A stretch of 64,000 nt of DNA from Psychrobacter sp. I-STPA6b (GCF_020662265.1 NZ_VEWM01000010.1:425471-489470), one strand, 5' to 3'. Numbered from the stretch's first letter, positions 49,728 to 59,818 are shown. Made by a program: numbers and translations. The notes: a model not told the origin generated them from the letters alone.

Positions 49728-50597
49728 TTATGATTCTGATTTATTGTAGCCATCAACACGAGGTATGGTGCGTAAAAAATCTTTGACAGGTTTTGATAGC
49801 TCAGTCAGTGGATTGCCTGTTAAATCAAGTTGCTTTAATTCTTTTAGATGACAAATACTTTCAGGTAGCTTAGTTAATTGATTACTACTAATATCAAGCT
49901 CTGTTAAATTAGTAAGTTGTCCGATATTTTCAGGCAGTTTAGTGAGTTTATTCCACTCAATGCCAAGTTGTTCTAATTTAGTTAGTTGTCCGATACTTTC
50001 AGGTAGTTTGGTGAGTTGATTATTCCCAATACTAAGCTTTTCTAAACTAATTAGTTGACCGATATTTTCAGGCAATTTAGTGAGTTTATTACCATCAATA
50101 TAAAGTTCTGTTAAATTACTCAGTTGCCCAATGCTTTTAGGAAGTTCGGTCAGTTGATTATCACTGATATTCAGTATGGTTAAGTTTGTCAGATGCCCAA
50201 TTGATTGCGGTAGTTTAGTGAGTTTACCCCATGCAATATCAAGTTTTTTTAAATTGATAAGCTCTCCAATACTTTCAGGTAATTCAGTCAGATGATGGTA
50301 ATAAATATCCAATATAGTTAAGTGCTTTAGCTTTCCAATACTCTCAGGTAGTGTGGTGAGTTTATTCCACCCAATATCAAGCTGTATTAAATGGATTAGA
50401 TATCCAATCTCATCTGGAAGATAAGTAATTTTAGGCAGATGGTCTTTACCTATAAAAGAGCGGTCAATTTCCAGCTCAGTCATGGCTAGCAATTCTTCTT
50501 CATCTCGTGGGATTTCATTCTCTGGAATTTCAAACTCATCTGCCCAAGCAAAGATTTTTTGTGTCCAATCATTATTGTTGCTGAATAAGTCTGTCAT
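49728..50597 (-). CDS. Leucine-rich-repeat protein
   Basis: A 289-residue protein made almost wholly of 23-residue leucine-rich repeats of the pattern LxxLPESIGQLTNLxxLDI. I count about nine units between residues 60 and 275, preceded by a 55-residue acidic N-terminus. There is no signal peptide or membrane segment, so it is probably cytoplasmic, and no enzymatic domain. AAGG precedes the ATG. The repeats are well conserved at protein level, which allows recombination among them. It lies between fadA and an accessory gene cluster. Function is unknown; such proteins often bind other proteins. Confidence 0.85.
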   Translation of the reverse strand: MTDLFSNNNDWTQKIFAWADEFEIPENEIPRDEEELLAMTELEIDRSFIGKDHLPKITYLPDEIGYLIHLIQLDIGWNKLTTLPESIGKLKHLTILDIYYHHLTELPESIGELINLKKLDIAWGKLTKLPQSIGHLTNLTILNISDNQLTELPKSIGQLSNLTELYIDGNKLTKLPENIGQLISLEKLSIGNNQLTKLPESIGQLTKLEQLGIEWNKLTKLPENIGQLTNLTELDISSNQLTKLPESICHLKELKQLDLTGNPLTELSKPVKDFLRTIPRVDGYNKSES

Positions 50598-50746
50598 CTG
50601 TATGCCTTATTTTTGCTTATTTGCAGTGTTATGCCATGCAAACTTCATTGAGTGGTTGATACCAAAAGGATATTGCATTGGTTATGCAAAGGGTATATAA
50701 ATGGGAAGGTAAATAATGTAAATTATTAATATTTAAGGATTTTTTA

Positions 50747-50965
50747 ATGAAATATTTATCTATTGCTCTATCGTCAGCCATGCTCATATTACTAGCAGGA
50801 TGTGCCACCACCAGTAATCCGTGCCAATCTGGTAACCCTATGTATGAAAAAAACTATAGCATAGCCATAGCTAATGGTAACAGTGAACAACAAGCAGGTA
50901 AAATCGCCAATGAAGCTTGTGTTAATCAGCAGATGGGTGAGATGTCAAAAGAGGTTGGATTTTAG
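50747..50965 (+). CDS. Small hypothetical lipoprotein
   Basis: A 72-residue protein with a signal ending in LILLAGC (lipidated Cys about 19), then a short mature part with two more Cys (residues 26 and 58) that could form a disulphide. I do not recognise the family. AAGGA lies ahead of ATG 50747. It is divergent from the LRR gene. A hairpin at 50999-51034 may end it. Confidence 0.7.
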   Translation: MKYLSIALSSAMLILLAGCATTSNPCQSGNPMYEKNYSIAIANGNSEQQAGKIANEACVNQQMGEMSKEVGF

Positions 50966-51384
50966 TCTGAAATAGATATCTGTTGATATTAGTATAATGG
51001 GCTATCGCTAAATTTATACAAAATGGTGATAGCCTTCCCGCAATACTATATATCATATATCCTTCGTCACTGGCTTTCTTGTTCCAACAGTATTTTAGAT
51101 TGACTAACTTACAAGGAGTATAGTCATACTCTAATTTTGTATAAAATCTGCCTAAATTTCCCTATAGAGATGAGCATTTAACAGTCTTTAATGTACTGAC
51201 CAAGGAGAGACTTTTGGAGACTTTGTAGGTTCTCAATCAGTATGGTCGGGGGCAACAAAAGGGGCAGAGCGTCTGGTCATAGTGGTGGTCGATATTTTAG
51301 GTGAATAAGATGGTATTGTGATGCTATCCTAGCATACTCTATAAGTTTTACTGATGGTCTATCTGAACTTCTTCTCAGTAAAAA
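50966..51384. other. Intergenic region before the immunity cluster
   Basis: About 420 bases. A hairpin (GGCTATCGC with GTGATAGCC, 50999-51034) could terminate the lipoprotein gene. The segment 51190-51310 is less AT-rich than the genes around it and may be a decayed remnant, but I see no recognisable frame. Confidence 0.4.
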
Positions 51385-52383
51385 CTAACTATATTTAATC
51401 ACTTCTTTGATAAACTCTAAAAAGGTTTTACCTGTTTTGGCGAAAATTAGGTCATAGCTATTATAATGATGCACCATATCTGCATCTTTACGATTGGTCA
51501 CTAAAAAGAAATGATTATCTCGTTTATAAGTCATAAATATAAAATATTTATCCTCTTGATTATAATTATCTGGGTCTCTCCATCTATTTTCTAAAACGCT
51601 GTCAATATAATATACTTTTTCTATTAAACTCATTTTATTATAAAAAATAAAATCATCACTTAGTAACCCACCAGATGACCGCCCCATATAGTGCATAAAG
51701 TCTTTAAGCTGTCCAGTAATCTGAATTTTATAAACATGTTCAAATGCTGATATTTCACTTAAGCTAAAGCCTTTGATTTGGGTGATATCATAATGGCGGT
51801 TAGGGTGAATTTTGATTAATTCATTAATATAAGCCTGTTGTTTGTTTAGATAATCATCCACATATTCTGCACCAATATGGGTTGATTGTGGTAATAACTC
51901 TCCAGTATAACGGTATTGCAAGTCTTGTGGGGTATCATCACCAAAATTTATCACCACCCCTTTTAAAAATTCAGTAAAATTTTGACCTGTATCTCTTATA
52001 TCTTCTGAACCTTCTACATGATGATAGACTCTATCAGGATTATCAGAAGTTGTTTTTAAAAAATATAGATGAGTCTCTGAAAGACAAGCAAAGAAAAAAG
52101 AGTTTTTATAGGAAAAGTCATAACCACTAGAATATAAAAGCTCATCATTATAGGATTTATAAAGAATCATATGTATTGTAGGCTGAAAGTTATATAGCAT
52201 TATACTATCTTCTGCTAATAACCCACCCGAAGAGCGTCCCATACAGCGCATAAACTGTTTAAACTCTCCTTGAATACAAATGCCATAAAGTGCTTCTATC
52301 TGTTTTATTTCATCTTCACTATAGCCTTTTACCAACTCAGGTTGATACCATCTACCTTGGGCGACTTCTTCTATATAACTCAT
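51385..52383 (-). CDS. Protein with two SUKH (SMI1/KNR4-like) immunity domains
   Basis: A protein of about 332 residues made of two copies of one domain. Each copy has an N-terminal region GYSEDEIKQIE or GFSLSEISAFE, then FKQFMRCMGRSSGGLL or LKDFMHYMGRSSGGLL, and a longer beta part ending in FLKGVVINF or FLEFIKEVIKY. This is the SUKH superfamily, whose members neutralise polymorphic toxins. A GTG at 52395 opens the frame, but ATG 52383 is more likely. It is AT-rich compared with flanking housekeeping genes. No toxin gene lies beside it. Confidence 0.75.
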   Translation of the reverse strand: MSYIEEVAQGRWYQPELVKGYSEDEIKQIEALYGICIQGEFKQFMRCMGRSSGGLLAEDSIMLYNFQPTIHMILYKSYNDELLYSSGYDFSYKNSFFFACLSETHLYFLKTTSDNPDRVYHHVEGSEDIRDTGQNFTEFLKGVVINFGDDTPQDLQYRYTGELLPQSTHIGAEYVDDYLNKQQAYINELIKIHPNRHYDITQIKGFSLSEISAFEHVYKIQITGQLKDFMHYMGRSSGGLLSDDFIFYNKMSLIEKVYYIDSVLENRWRDPDNYNQEDKYFIFMTYKRDNHFFLVTNRKDADMVHHYNSYDLIFAKTGKTFLEFIKEVIKYS

Positions 52384-52398
52384 TATTTTATTCACTCT

Positions 52399-52431
52399 CT
52401 ATTTGATTAATGATGATTTATTTGGGTGCAT
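52399..52431 (-). pseudogene. Remnant of a gene start, 10 codons
   Basis: The minus strand reads ATG followed by HPNKSSLIK and TAG. Thirty bases here match, with two differences, the first codons of the gene at 53420-54073 (MHLNKSSLIK). It appears to be a stub of a paralogue cut off at codon 10. Confidence 0.5.
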
Positions 52432-52474
52432 TTTGTCGTTCTATGGCTTTTGCTAAAATTTTTATGGGTTTTAA

Positions 52475-52912
52475 CTAAAAAATATCAGTCCATGAAATAT
52501 CATTATCATTCACCCACTTTATTCTCTGTGATGGTTGATAGGGATTATCTAAAAAATCTGCCACTGCTAACCAAGCCTGTTCAGGAGAAATATAAGTCCC
52601 AAGTGGCATAGTAATTTCATCATAATTTTCAACAAAATTAGTCAATAGACTCTTATCACCTAAAGAATAACATCCATTTGATGAAGGCTCATACATTAAA
52701 CAAAAGCCATATCTAGAATCTTGCATAACTACTAAAGAATATTTCTGTTCATCTGAATCAAAATATACAAATGATGCACCACATGAACCTACTTCCCATT
52801 TGCTTGGGCTATAGTCTATAAAGTAGCTTTCAAATTGAGATTTATTATTGCTGTTTATAGTTGGAAAATCCAAAAAGTTAATATTAAAATATGCAGATTT
52901 ATTAAGGCTCAT
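52475..52912 (-). CDS. Imm1-like immunity protein
   Basis: A 145-residue protein that resembles the Imm1 immunity family. The middle is beta-rich (GSCGASFVYFDSDEQKYSLVV) and the end has SPEQAWLAVADFLDNP...IKWVND, the 'P-x-E-x-A... F-L... I-x-W' pattern of Imm1. The call rests on this pattern only. AGAAG precedes the ATG. It is AT-rich and lies between the SUKH gene and another small gene on the same strand. Confidence 0.55.
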   Translation of the reverse strand: MSLNKSAYFNINFLDFPTINSNNKSQFESYFIDYSPSKWEVGSCGASFVYFDSDEQKYSLVVMQDSRYGFCLMYEPSSNGCYSLGDKSLLTNFVENYDEITMPLGTYISPEQAWLAVADFLDNPYQPSQRIKWVNDNDISWTDIF

Positions 52913-52947
52913 TGTTATCTTCTAGTTGCTATATTGCTCTTGTGTTT

Positions 52948-53328
52948 TTAGCTATCTAAATATCTTGTTAGATTATTTCTAACAAGATCTGAGTTCTCAG
53001 GAAGAAAAACTTTATTAGGAAAGCTATCAAGACCTTCAAGTATAAAGCAACCAACTTCTAAACCATATTTATACCAGTCTTTTTCAAGGCAACAGTATTC
53101 TACATTCTCCATCCAAGCATCTATTAAATCATATAATGAATATTTAAAATTAATATGATATTCAAGTCCACTTGCGCTACCAACGAGTCTATATTTATAT
53201 TCATGAAAATCTATTTTTCCTTCTCGATATTCATCAAAAACGTTTTGAAAATAGGTTATAAGACTCTCATGTTCTTTCCTCCATTGTGGATTTTCAGTGT
53301 TTATATTATTTGTTTCTCTTATATTCAT
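52948..53328 (-). CDS. Hypothetical protein, possible immunity protein
   Basis: A 126-residue, acidic, mainly helical protein with a Trp/Tyr-rich centre (LIDAWMENVEYCC and KDWYKYGLEVGCF). I do not recognise it. AGGA lies upstream of the ATG. Its size, composition and position between Imm1-like and SUKH-like genes suggest an immunity protein; that is inference from context. Confidence 0.6.
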   Translation of the reverse strand: MNIRETNNINTENPQWRKEHESLITYFQNVFDEYREGKIDFHEYKYRLVGSASGLEYHINFKYSLYDLIDAWMENVEYCCLEKDWYKYGLEVGCFILEGLDSFPNKVFLPENSDLVRNNLTRYLDS

Positions 53329-53419
53329 AACACAATCCTATATTTAATCAATAACAGTAATAACTCTTTGCTTATCTGGGCTTAGTGCTATTTAGTAGCT
53401 AGAAGGTTATATAAAATAG

Positions 53420-54073
53420 TTACTCATACAACCGTTTTACAAAGTCATCAGTAAGGGTATGTATAAATACTTCATTATCACCTTTATAAGAATCAGTGCC
53501 TTTATAGTATAAATATACTTTATTTTCTTTGATATAAACTGATAATCGCCAATATCCTATCTCAACCAGTTTATTATTAGGTAATAGAATGTCCAACTCT
53601 TCAGCTAATACTTTTGTATAACCTTGATACTTAAAATTATCAAGATAGGTAAAATATAAAAACCCCCAAAGAAAAATATCAATATTTTCAAAGACAGCTG
53701 TATCTGAAATAGGGTCATCCTTAGTAGGATAGTCGTTAAATATTCTTCCAGTACTATTTTCTATAACAAACCAATCTGCCATTAACTGATTACCAATAAC
53801 ACAGTAGCCTTTAGAAGGTAACTCTTCTACTCGCTCTTCTAAATATATTTTGCTTATCTCTCGAAATGTACAATCAAACTCAAATCGTTGAAACATTTTA
53901 GAGTAATTACCACCAAATTTTGCTAAAAAGTCAATATAGTCTTCTCGATAAGAGATGTTAATTTCTTCAAAAAAATCTGTAACCTGTTTACGTTCAACAG
54001 GGACGATATCATCAGCATATTCAAGCATAAGCTGATTCATCTTTTTAATTAATGATGATTTATTTAGGTGCAT
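53420..54073 (-). CDS. SUKH-like (SMI1/KNR4) immunity protein
   Basis: A 217-residue protein. YREDYIDFLAKFGGNYSKM near residue 40 is the SUKH-type helix and turn, and the following beta part (GYCVIGNQLMADWFVIEN) fits the family. The start of its reading frame (MHLNKSSLIKKMNQ) is duplicated near 52431. The ATG at 54073 has AGGA rather far upstream, so a start at residue 12 is possible. It is the first gene of the cluster and is AT-rich. Confidence 0.65.
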   Translation of the reverse strand: MHLNKSSLIKKMNQLMLEYADDIVPVERKQVTDFFEEINISYREDYIDFLAKFGGNYSKMFQRFEFDCTFREISKIYLEERVEELPSKGYCVIGNQLMADWFVIENSTGRIFNDYPTKDDPISDTAVFENIDIFLWGFLYFTYLDNFKYQGYTKVLAEELDILLPNNKLVEIGYWRLSVYIKENKVYLYYKGTDSYKGDNEVFIHTLTDDFVKRLYE

Positions 54074-54396
54074 GATTAATTCTTTATATTCCTTTTAACT
54101 AGATTATATTTTTATAATGTTCTAAAAAGTATATTATCCTTTCTTTGATGCTCATGCTACATGAAGCAAAGCTTTTGTCCTGTATTGGGGTGAATCAGCA
54201 TCGGGTGGCAGGGATTATTCCCCATCTCTAAGAGTTATTAAAATTTGTTTATAAAAGCAGAATCTCTTTAATATAGAAGCTTCTAAAAAAAGAGGATTAG
54301 ATGAGGGTTGAAATGATGGTAATTTACCAAATATATAACTCGCAAGTTTAACTTACGAGTTATATCACTAAATTTACACGATTATTTTTCTTAAAT
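54074..54396. other. Intergenic region between purL and the immunity cluster
   Basis: About 320 AT-rich bases holding the purL terminator hairpin near 54335. No gene seen. Confidence 0.45.
54335..54363 (-). terminator. Hairpin after purL
   Basis: ATAACTCGCAAG and CTTACGAGTTAT form a 12-bp stem with one mismatch, 34 bases after the purL stop. Confidence 0.55.
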
Positions 54397-57300
54397 CTAT
54401 CTTAAAAACGCCCGAGCATTTCTAAACATACGCAACCATGCCCCATCTTGCGTCCATTCATCAGGCTTCCAGCTATGTGTCACCGCACGTAGAGTACGCT
54501 CAGGGTGTGGCATCATTAAAGTGACGCGACCATCTGAGCTACAAATACCTGTGACACCGCCCACTGAGCCATTAGGGTTGAGTGGATAGGTTTCAGTTGG
54601 GTTGCCGTGACTGTCCACATAGCGTAGGGCAAGCTGTCCATGATGTGCCATACCTGCGATGTCAGTTTCCGTTAGCGTTGCCAAGCCTTCGCCATGTGCC
54701 ACTGCGATTGGTAAGATGCTGTCTTGCATACCCTTAAATAACACTGATTTGGTGCGCTCTACTTTGACATTGACAGTACGAGCCTCAAAGCGAGCCGATT
54801 TGTTGGCGATAAAGCGTGGGAAGTTGTCTGCACCGGGGATTAAGTCTTTAAGTTGAGCCATCATCTGACAGCCATTACACACGCCTAAGCTAAAGGTCTC
54901 TGGGCGAGTAAAGAAGCGCACAAACTGCATACGCAATTCATCATGGAACAAGATAGAGTTTGCCCAGCCTGAGCCTGCACCCAACACATCACCATAACTA
55001 AAGCCACCACATGCGACCAGACCATCAAAGTCACGTAAATCCACGCGTTTTGCCAGTAGGTCACTCATATGCACATCGACCGCCTCAAAGCCCGCCATGG
55101 TAAAGCCAGCCGCCATTTCTAGCTGACCATTTACCCCTTGCTCACGCAAAATAGCTACTTTTGGTTTGCTACCACGACTATTGAGATACGGTGCTTCAAC
55201 AGCTTGATTTAAGTCAAAGTTAGCATGGGCGATAAGACCGTGATGATTGCTATCGCCAATCAGAGCAAACTCTTGCTCAGCACAGGCAGGGTTGTCACGG
55301 CGACGGGCGATTTGGTGGCTCACTTGCGACCATGTTTGTTGTAGCTCAGTGCGTGTCCATACCAGAGCCTCATCACCTTGGTGAACTGGCGTGATGATGG
55401 TCAGTTTGTCTTGTTTTGCTCCACCAGCAGGCGTTTTAAAGGTTTGCCCGATTAGACTTAGCATTTGGCTGACGTGGTGTTGTTCTGCCAGTTGCATGAT
55501 GGCTTCAACATGCTCAGGTAGCACTTGAATCACGGCTCCTAATTCCTCAGCAAATAGCTGACCTAGTAGGTTTTCTTCATCAAGGTTGAGGTTAATGGCT
55601 TGCCGAGAGGTAAACTGCATCTCAGCAACAGTAGCAAACATGCCTCCATCACCAATATCATGATATGCACTGATGATGCCTTGCTCATTGCCTGCTTGGA
55701 TAAAATTAAAGAAATTGATTAAATCTTCAGGGTTGGCTAAATCAGGACTGTCATCACCTAACTGGCTAAATGTTTGTGCCAATATTGAGCCGCCCAAACG
55801 ATATTGACCATCAGATAAGTCAAGACGATACAAAGCTGCATCGGTATTAACCAGCTCAGGGGTCAGCGTTTTATTGATATCAATAACTGGTGCAAAGGCA
55901 GAAATAACCAAGCTCATCGGTGAGACAACCGACTTTTCTGTACCATTGCTGTCTGTCCAGTTTGCACGCATAGAAAGTGAGTCTTTACCCACAGGAATGG
56001 CAATACCGAGGGCAGGGCATAGCTCTTCACCGATGGCATGTACGGCATCATATAATGCCACATCTTCGCTGTCTTCCCCGCAAGCTGCCATCCAGTTTGC
56101 CGATAGGGTGATATCGCTAATCTGCGCGATACGCGCGCCTGCAATATTGGTAATCGCTTCAGCAACTGCCAAGCGAGCAGAAGCAGCAGGGTTTATCAGT
56201 GCCACAGGTGGACGCTCACCCATACTCATGGCTTCCCCAGTCTCTGCTTTGAGTCCTGATAGGGTCACCGCACAGTCTGCAACAGGCACTTGATAACGTC
56301 CGACATATTGGTCTTGTACCACCATACCTGTGATTGAGCGGTCACCGATGCTAATTAAAAATGACTTACTGGCGACAGTAGGGTGACGCATGACATCTAA
56401 GGCAGTTGAATGTAACTGCATATCACCAACATCTAAAGGACGCAGTTTGTTGTCGATGGGACGCTGTACAGATTTATGTAGTTTTGGTGTGCCACCCAGT
56501 AGCACTTGCATTGGCATATCGACAGGTTGTTCGTCTAGTAACTCATCATCAACTTTAAGATGACGCACCTCAGTTGCGACGCCTAAAATGGCAAATGGAC
56601 AACGCTCACGCTCACATATTTTTGTAAACATTGCCTCACTATCAGGACGAATTGCCAATACATAACGCTCTTGCGCTTCGTTTGACCAAATCGCCATTGG
56701 CGACATACCAGCTTCTAGTGAAGGTACTTTGCGTAGGTTTAGCACCGCTCCCATTTCATGGTCGTTGACCAGCTCAGGCATGGCGTTGGATAAACCACCT
56801 GCACCAACATCATGGATAGAAACGATGGGGTTTTTATCGTTATTTGTATCATCACCTGCCAATGCCCAACAACGGTCAATCACCTCTTGGCAACGACGTT
56901 CCATTTCTGCATTATCACGTTGTACACTGGCAAAATCTAAGCCTTCATCCAGCTCACCACTATCGACCGAAGAAGCAGCACCACCACCTAAACCAATCTG
57001 CATCGCAGGGCCACCTAAGACGATAAGCAAATCGCCTTCATGAATCGCATTTTTTTCCACCAGATTGCGTTTGATATTGCCATAGCCACCCGCAACCATC
57101 ATGGGCTTATGATAGCCACGCATTTGGCTACCATCTTGCTCTAGGCTGGTATCTAGCTGAAATGAACGGAAGTACCCGCATAAATTGGGACGACCAAACT
57201 CATTAGAAAAGTTTGCTGAGCCGAGCGGTGCTTGGGTCATAATCTCAAGGCTGGTTGCCATCCGCTCAGGTGTGCCATAATCTTTGCTATTGACTTTGCC

Positions 57301-58368
57301 TGATTGCTCCCATTTTTCAGGCATATCAGGTAAATGTAGATGTGAGACATTAAAGCCTGTTAACCCTGCTTTGGGCTTACCACCACGTCCTGTTGCCCCT
57401 TCATCACGAATCTCACCACCTGCACCTGTAGATGCTCCTGCATACGGTGCAATCGCTGTGGGGTGGTTGTGGGTTTCAACCTTCATCAAAATATCTATCC
57501 ATTCTTGATGGAAGTCATAGTGGTGAGCATTGTCATCTGCATTTGGCAGTGGATAAAAACGCTGTGCTTCAAAGCCTTCCATCACCGCCGCATTATCTTT
57601 ATAGGCAGACAAAATCCCTTGAGGATTGGACTGGTAAGTGTTTTTAATCATCTGGAACAAAGACTTAGCTTGTGCTTCACCATCAATCGTCCACTCAGCA
57701 TTAAAAATCTTATGGCGACAATGCTCAGAGTTTGCTTGTGCAAACATCATTAGCTCAACATCGGTAGGGTTACGCTGTAGTGAGGTGCTATAAGCCTGCA
57801 TCAAATAATCAATATCTGATTCAGACAATGCAAAGCCAAATTTACGGTTGGCATCGACCAATGCCTGACGACCTTGTGTCAGAATATCAATCTCATTAAG
57901 ATGTGCTGGGCTGTCTGTTTCAAACAATCTGTCTAACTGTGCAAACTCATAAACCAAACTTTGTGTCATCTGGTCATGTAATAACTGCTCGGCTTCTTTG
58001 GGTAGTTTGTGTGGCAAATCTGCCCCGACCAACGTATAAATAACCACACGCTCAATACGCTCAATGGCAATCTCACAGTTATTAAAGATATCTGTTGCCT
58101 TACTTGACCACGGTGAAATCGTTCCAAAGCGAGGGCTAACAATAACTTGAAGTTGTCCTTGCTGTGCAGGGGCTAGCTCGATTGCTTGTCCTTGATTAAG
58201 CAGATTCAGGGCTTGTTGTTGCTCTTTTTCATCCAGAGGGTGTGATAACACATACACTTGCTGAGTATGAATCTCAGAAATGGATAAATCTATTAAAGAA
58301 TTAAGCTGTTGTAATAGTTGCGTTTTTTGAAAGTCGGTTAGGTAGGGGTATCCAGCGATGGTCATCAT
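54397..58368 (-). CDS. purL: Phosphoribosylformylglycinamidine synthase
   Basis: PurL makes FGAM from FGAR and glutamine in purine synthesis. This is the large single-chain enzyme of about 1,320 residues. [15 protein letters not shown] lies near residue 290 and the two synthase halves contain AGGYGNI and [15 protein letters not shown]. The C-terminal glutaminase has the nucleophile elbow [10 protein letters not shown] and HPERTLRAV at the end. The open frame begins at a TTG at 58377, but ATG 58368 (or 58365) is the natural start. No ribosome site is strong. It is not linked to other pur genes here. Confidence 0.97.
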   Translation of the reverse strand: MMTIAGYPYLTDFQKTQLLQQLNSLIDLSISEIHTQQVYVLSHPLDEKEQQQALNLLNQGQAIELAPAQQGQLQVIVSPRFGTISPWSSKATDIFNNCEIAIERIERVVIYTLVGADLPHKLPKEAEQLLHDQMTQSLVYEFAQLDRLFETDSPAHLNEIDILTQGRQALVDANRKFGFALSESDIDYLMQAYSTSLQRNPTDVELMMFAQANSEHCRHKIFNAEWTIDGEAQAKSLFQMIKNTYQSNPQGILSAYKDNAAVMEGFEAQRFYPLPNADDNAHHYDFHQEWIDILMKVETHNHPTAIAPYAGASTGAGGEIRDEGATGRGGKPKAGLTGFNVSHLHLPDMPEKWEQSGKVNSKDYGTPERMATSLEIMTQAPLGSANFSNEFGRPNLCGYFRSFQLDTSLEQDGSQMRGYHKPMMVAGGYGNIKRNLVEKNAIHEGDLLIVLGGPAMQIGLGGGAASSVDSGELDEGLDFASVQRDNAEMERRCQEVIDRCWALAGDDTNNDKNPIVSIHDVGAGGLSNAMPELVNDHEMGAVLNLRKVPSLEAGMSPMAIWSNEAQERYVLAIRPDSEAMFTKICERERCPFAILGVATEVRHLKVDDELLDEQPVDMPMQVLLGGTPKLHKSVQRPIDNKLRPLDVGDMQLHSTALDVMRHPTVASKSFLISIGDRSITGMVVQDQYVGRYQVPVADCAVTLSGLKAETGEAMSMGERPPVALINPAASARLAVAEAITNIAGARIAQISDITLSANWMAACGEDSEDVALYDAVHAIGEELCPALGIAIPVGKDSLSMRANWTDSNGTEKSVVSPMSLVISAFAPVIDINKTLTPELVNTDAALYRLDLSDGQYRLGGSILAQTFSQLGDDSPDLANPEDLINFFNFIQAGNEQGIISAYHDIGDGGMFATVAEMQFTSRQAINLNLDEENLLGQLFAEELGAVIQVLPEHVEAIMQLAEQHHVSQMLSLIGQTFKTPAGGAKQDKLTIITPVHQGDEALVWTRTELQQTWSQVSHQIARRRDNPACAEQEFALIGDSNHHGLIAHANFDLNQAVEAPYLNSRGSKPKVAILREQGVNGQLEMAAGFTMAGFEAVDVHMSDLLAKRVDLRDFDGLVACGGFSYGDVLGAGSGWANSILFHDELRMQFVRFFTRPETFSLGVCNGCQMMAQLKDLIPGADNFPRFIANKSARFEARTVNVKVERTKSVLFKGMQDSILPIAVAHGEGLATLTETDIAGMAHHGQLALRYVDSHGNPTETYPLNPNGSVGGVTGICSSDGRVTLMMPHPERTLRAVTHSWKPDEWTQDGAWLRMFRNARAFLR

Positions 58369-58756
58369 AAAAAGCAATCCGCAAAGTTAAATAAGAAGGT
58401 TAAAAGACGTGGAAAAGTTCTATAGTTGCCATGACCAACGTGTCAAATAAAGCTATTTGGCATTGGTCTAGGATATTTTTGATTATTATAACAAGAAGCG
58501 AGCTTAGGCGGTGATAAATGCTGAATGGATTTTGATTTTAAGCGATGTTATTAAGCACAGTTATTAAGCGCCTTATTTATTTTCTGACAAGCCATATCAT
58601 AATAAGTAAGGTCTGTTGAACACTTATCTTTAATCTTGATAGGAATCTTTATAGGAAAAATTGAGCGAATTTTGACATAAAAGTAAAAATAGCTGTCTTC
58701 CTTGTAGATATTAGCTTGACACAACACAGTAAAAGTTCAACAGAGCCTAATACTGG
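58369..58756. other. Intergenic region upstream of purL
   Basis: About 390 bases between purL and pgsA on the same strand. It is largely occupied by the inverted-repeat element at 58609-58748. No gene is visible. Confidence 0.5.
58609..58748. mobile_element. Candidate 140-bp MITE
   Basis: AGGTCTGTTGAAC at 58609-58621 and GTTCAACAGAGCCT at 58735-58748 are inverted repeats with a single-base difference. They frame a non-coding AT-rich segment. Related ends occur at 8582, 28322 and 46085, so it looks like a dispersed family. Confidence 0.5.
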
Positions 58757-59419
58757 TTAGTTTTGTTTAAGATAAGGCCAAGCCGCTCTTAGATAAATAA
58801 TCATAGACCATAATGTTAATATAACAGCAGCGACCATCAAGATATAGCCCAGCGTTTCCAATGACTCCCAATTGAGCAGTAGTACACTAATGGCAACCAT
58901 CTGAAAGGTAGTTTTAAGTTTGCCCACATAAGAGACCGCAACACTGGTGCGTTTTCCCAGTTCTGCCATCCACTCACGCAATGCAGAAACTGCAATCTCA
59001 CGAGAAATAATCACAATAGCAGCAATGGACATAATAATATTAGGATTCCATTGCACCAAAACAATCAGCGCTGCTGCAACCATCAGCTTATCTGCCACAG
59101 GGTCTAAAAATCGTCCAAAGGCAGAGGTAATATTCATACGCCGTGCCAAATAGCCATCGAGCCAATCTGTAATCGCCGCTAAAATGAATAACAATGTGAG
59201 TAACAAGTGTCGTAACAAGCTATCACTAAAGCTATCTATATTCATACCTATATTAGCAATGGCATTGTCAGAAATCATAGGACCACCCATACCTAAAGCA
59301 GGTGGCCAATAAGCAATCGCAACAAATAGCGGTATCATAACGATACGAGCAATGGTGAGGTTATTGGGTAGATTAAAGACACTAGAAGCGGTTTTCTCAG
59401 AGTTTTGTGGATTGCTCAT
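58757..59419 (-). CDS. pgsA: CDP-diacylglycerol-glycerol-3-phosphate 3-phosphatidyltransferase
   Basis: PgsA makes phosphatidylglycerol phosphate, the first step to phosphatidylglycerol. The 220-residue membrane protein contains the CDP-alcohol phosphotransferase motif DWLDGYLARRMNITSAFGRF, completed by LDPVADK. Several hydrophobic helices follow, and the N-terminus has LPNNLTIARIVMIPLF. The 20-residue hydrophilic extension before it and a loop of about 30 residues around residue 45 (GMGGPMISDN) make it a little longer than E. coli PgsA. Confidence 0.94.
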   Translation of the reverse strand: MSNPQNSEKTASSVFNLPNNLTIARIVMIPLFVAIAYWPPALGMGGPMISDNAIANIGMNIDSFSDSLLRHLLLTLLFILAAITDWLDGYLARRMNITSAFGRFLDPVADKLMVAAALIVLVQWNPNIIMSIAAIVIISREIAVSALREWMAELGKRTSVAVSYVGKLKTTFQMVAISVLLLNWESLETLGYILMVAAVILTLWSMIIYLRAAWPYLKQN

Positions 59420-59647
59420 GATGGTTTATCAAATTATATGGTAATGAATAAAGCGTAGCTTATCATTTTACTAGAGATAATAAAAATATTTGCATAAATT
59501 GGGGAGTTGCAAGAAAAAATATTTGATATCTTGCAGGTTGTTGCATAATGGATGACTTAAAAATTTAACAAAATATGTCAGTGTTGTAAAAGTACTTCAA
59601 GTGTAAATAAATGTAATTTTCATTCTCACTTTTAGTGAAAATCAGAC

Positions 59648-59653
59648 TATAAT
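59648..59653 (+). promoter_or_regulatory. Candidate -10 box of the small RNA
   Basis: TATAAT lies here. No good -35 box is seen at 17 bases upstream, although CTCACTTTTAG lies in the area. Confidence 0.3.
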
Positions 59654-59659
59654 ATACAA

Positions 59660-59818
59660 AAACATATGTTCACTGAATATGTGTATTCTAGCATGAGTCT
59701 AATTGATATGAATATGATTGTCTTAATATTTTAATGCAATCATTGTATTTTAGATAATAATAACAATATGTGCTTCAAATTTCCTCAGCCCGCAGCTCCT
59801 CCTCTGTGGGTTTTTTTT
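59660..59818 (+). ncRNA. Candidate small regulatory RNA with an anti-Shine-Dalgarno loop
   Basis: A strong plus-strand terminator is not preceded by any plus-strand protein gene, so an untranslated transcript is likely. It would run about 160 bases from the TATAAT box to the T-run at 59818. A 5' hairpin (ACATAT...ATATGT, about 59662-59681) may form. The terminator loop reads CTCCTCCT, complementary to ribosome-binding sites. Boundaries are inferred. Confidence 0.4.
59789..59818 (+). terminator. Strong rho-independent terminator with CTCCTCCT loop
   Basis: CCCGCAG pairs with CTGTGGG (one G-U pair) across CTCCTCCT, followed by eight T. Confidence 0.9.

Noticed and set aside
55874..56293. Plus-strand frame of 139 codons opposite purL
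   Set aside because: It lies wholly within purL on the other strand and has no domain or ribosome site; it is a shadow of the coding bias of purL.
59693..59734. 13-codon frame inside the candidate small RNA
   Set aside because: There is no ribosome site and the length is within chance expectation for AT-rich DNA.
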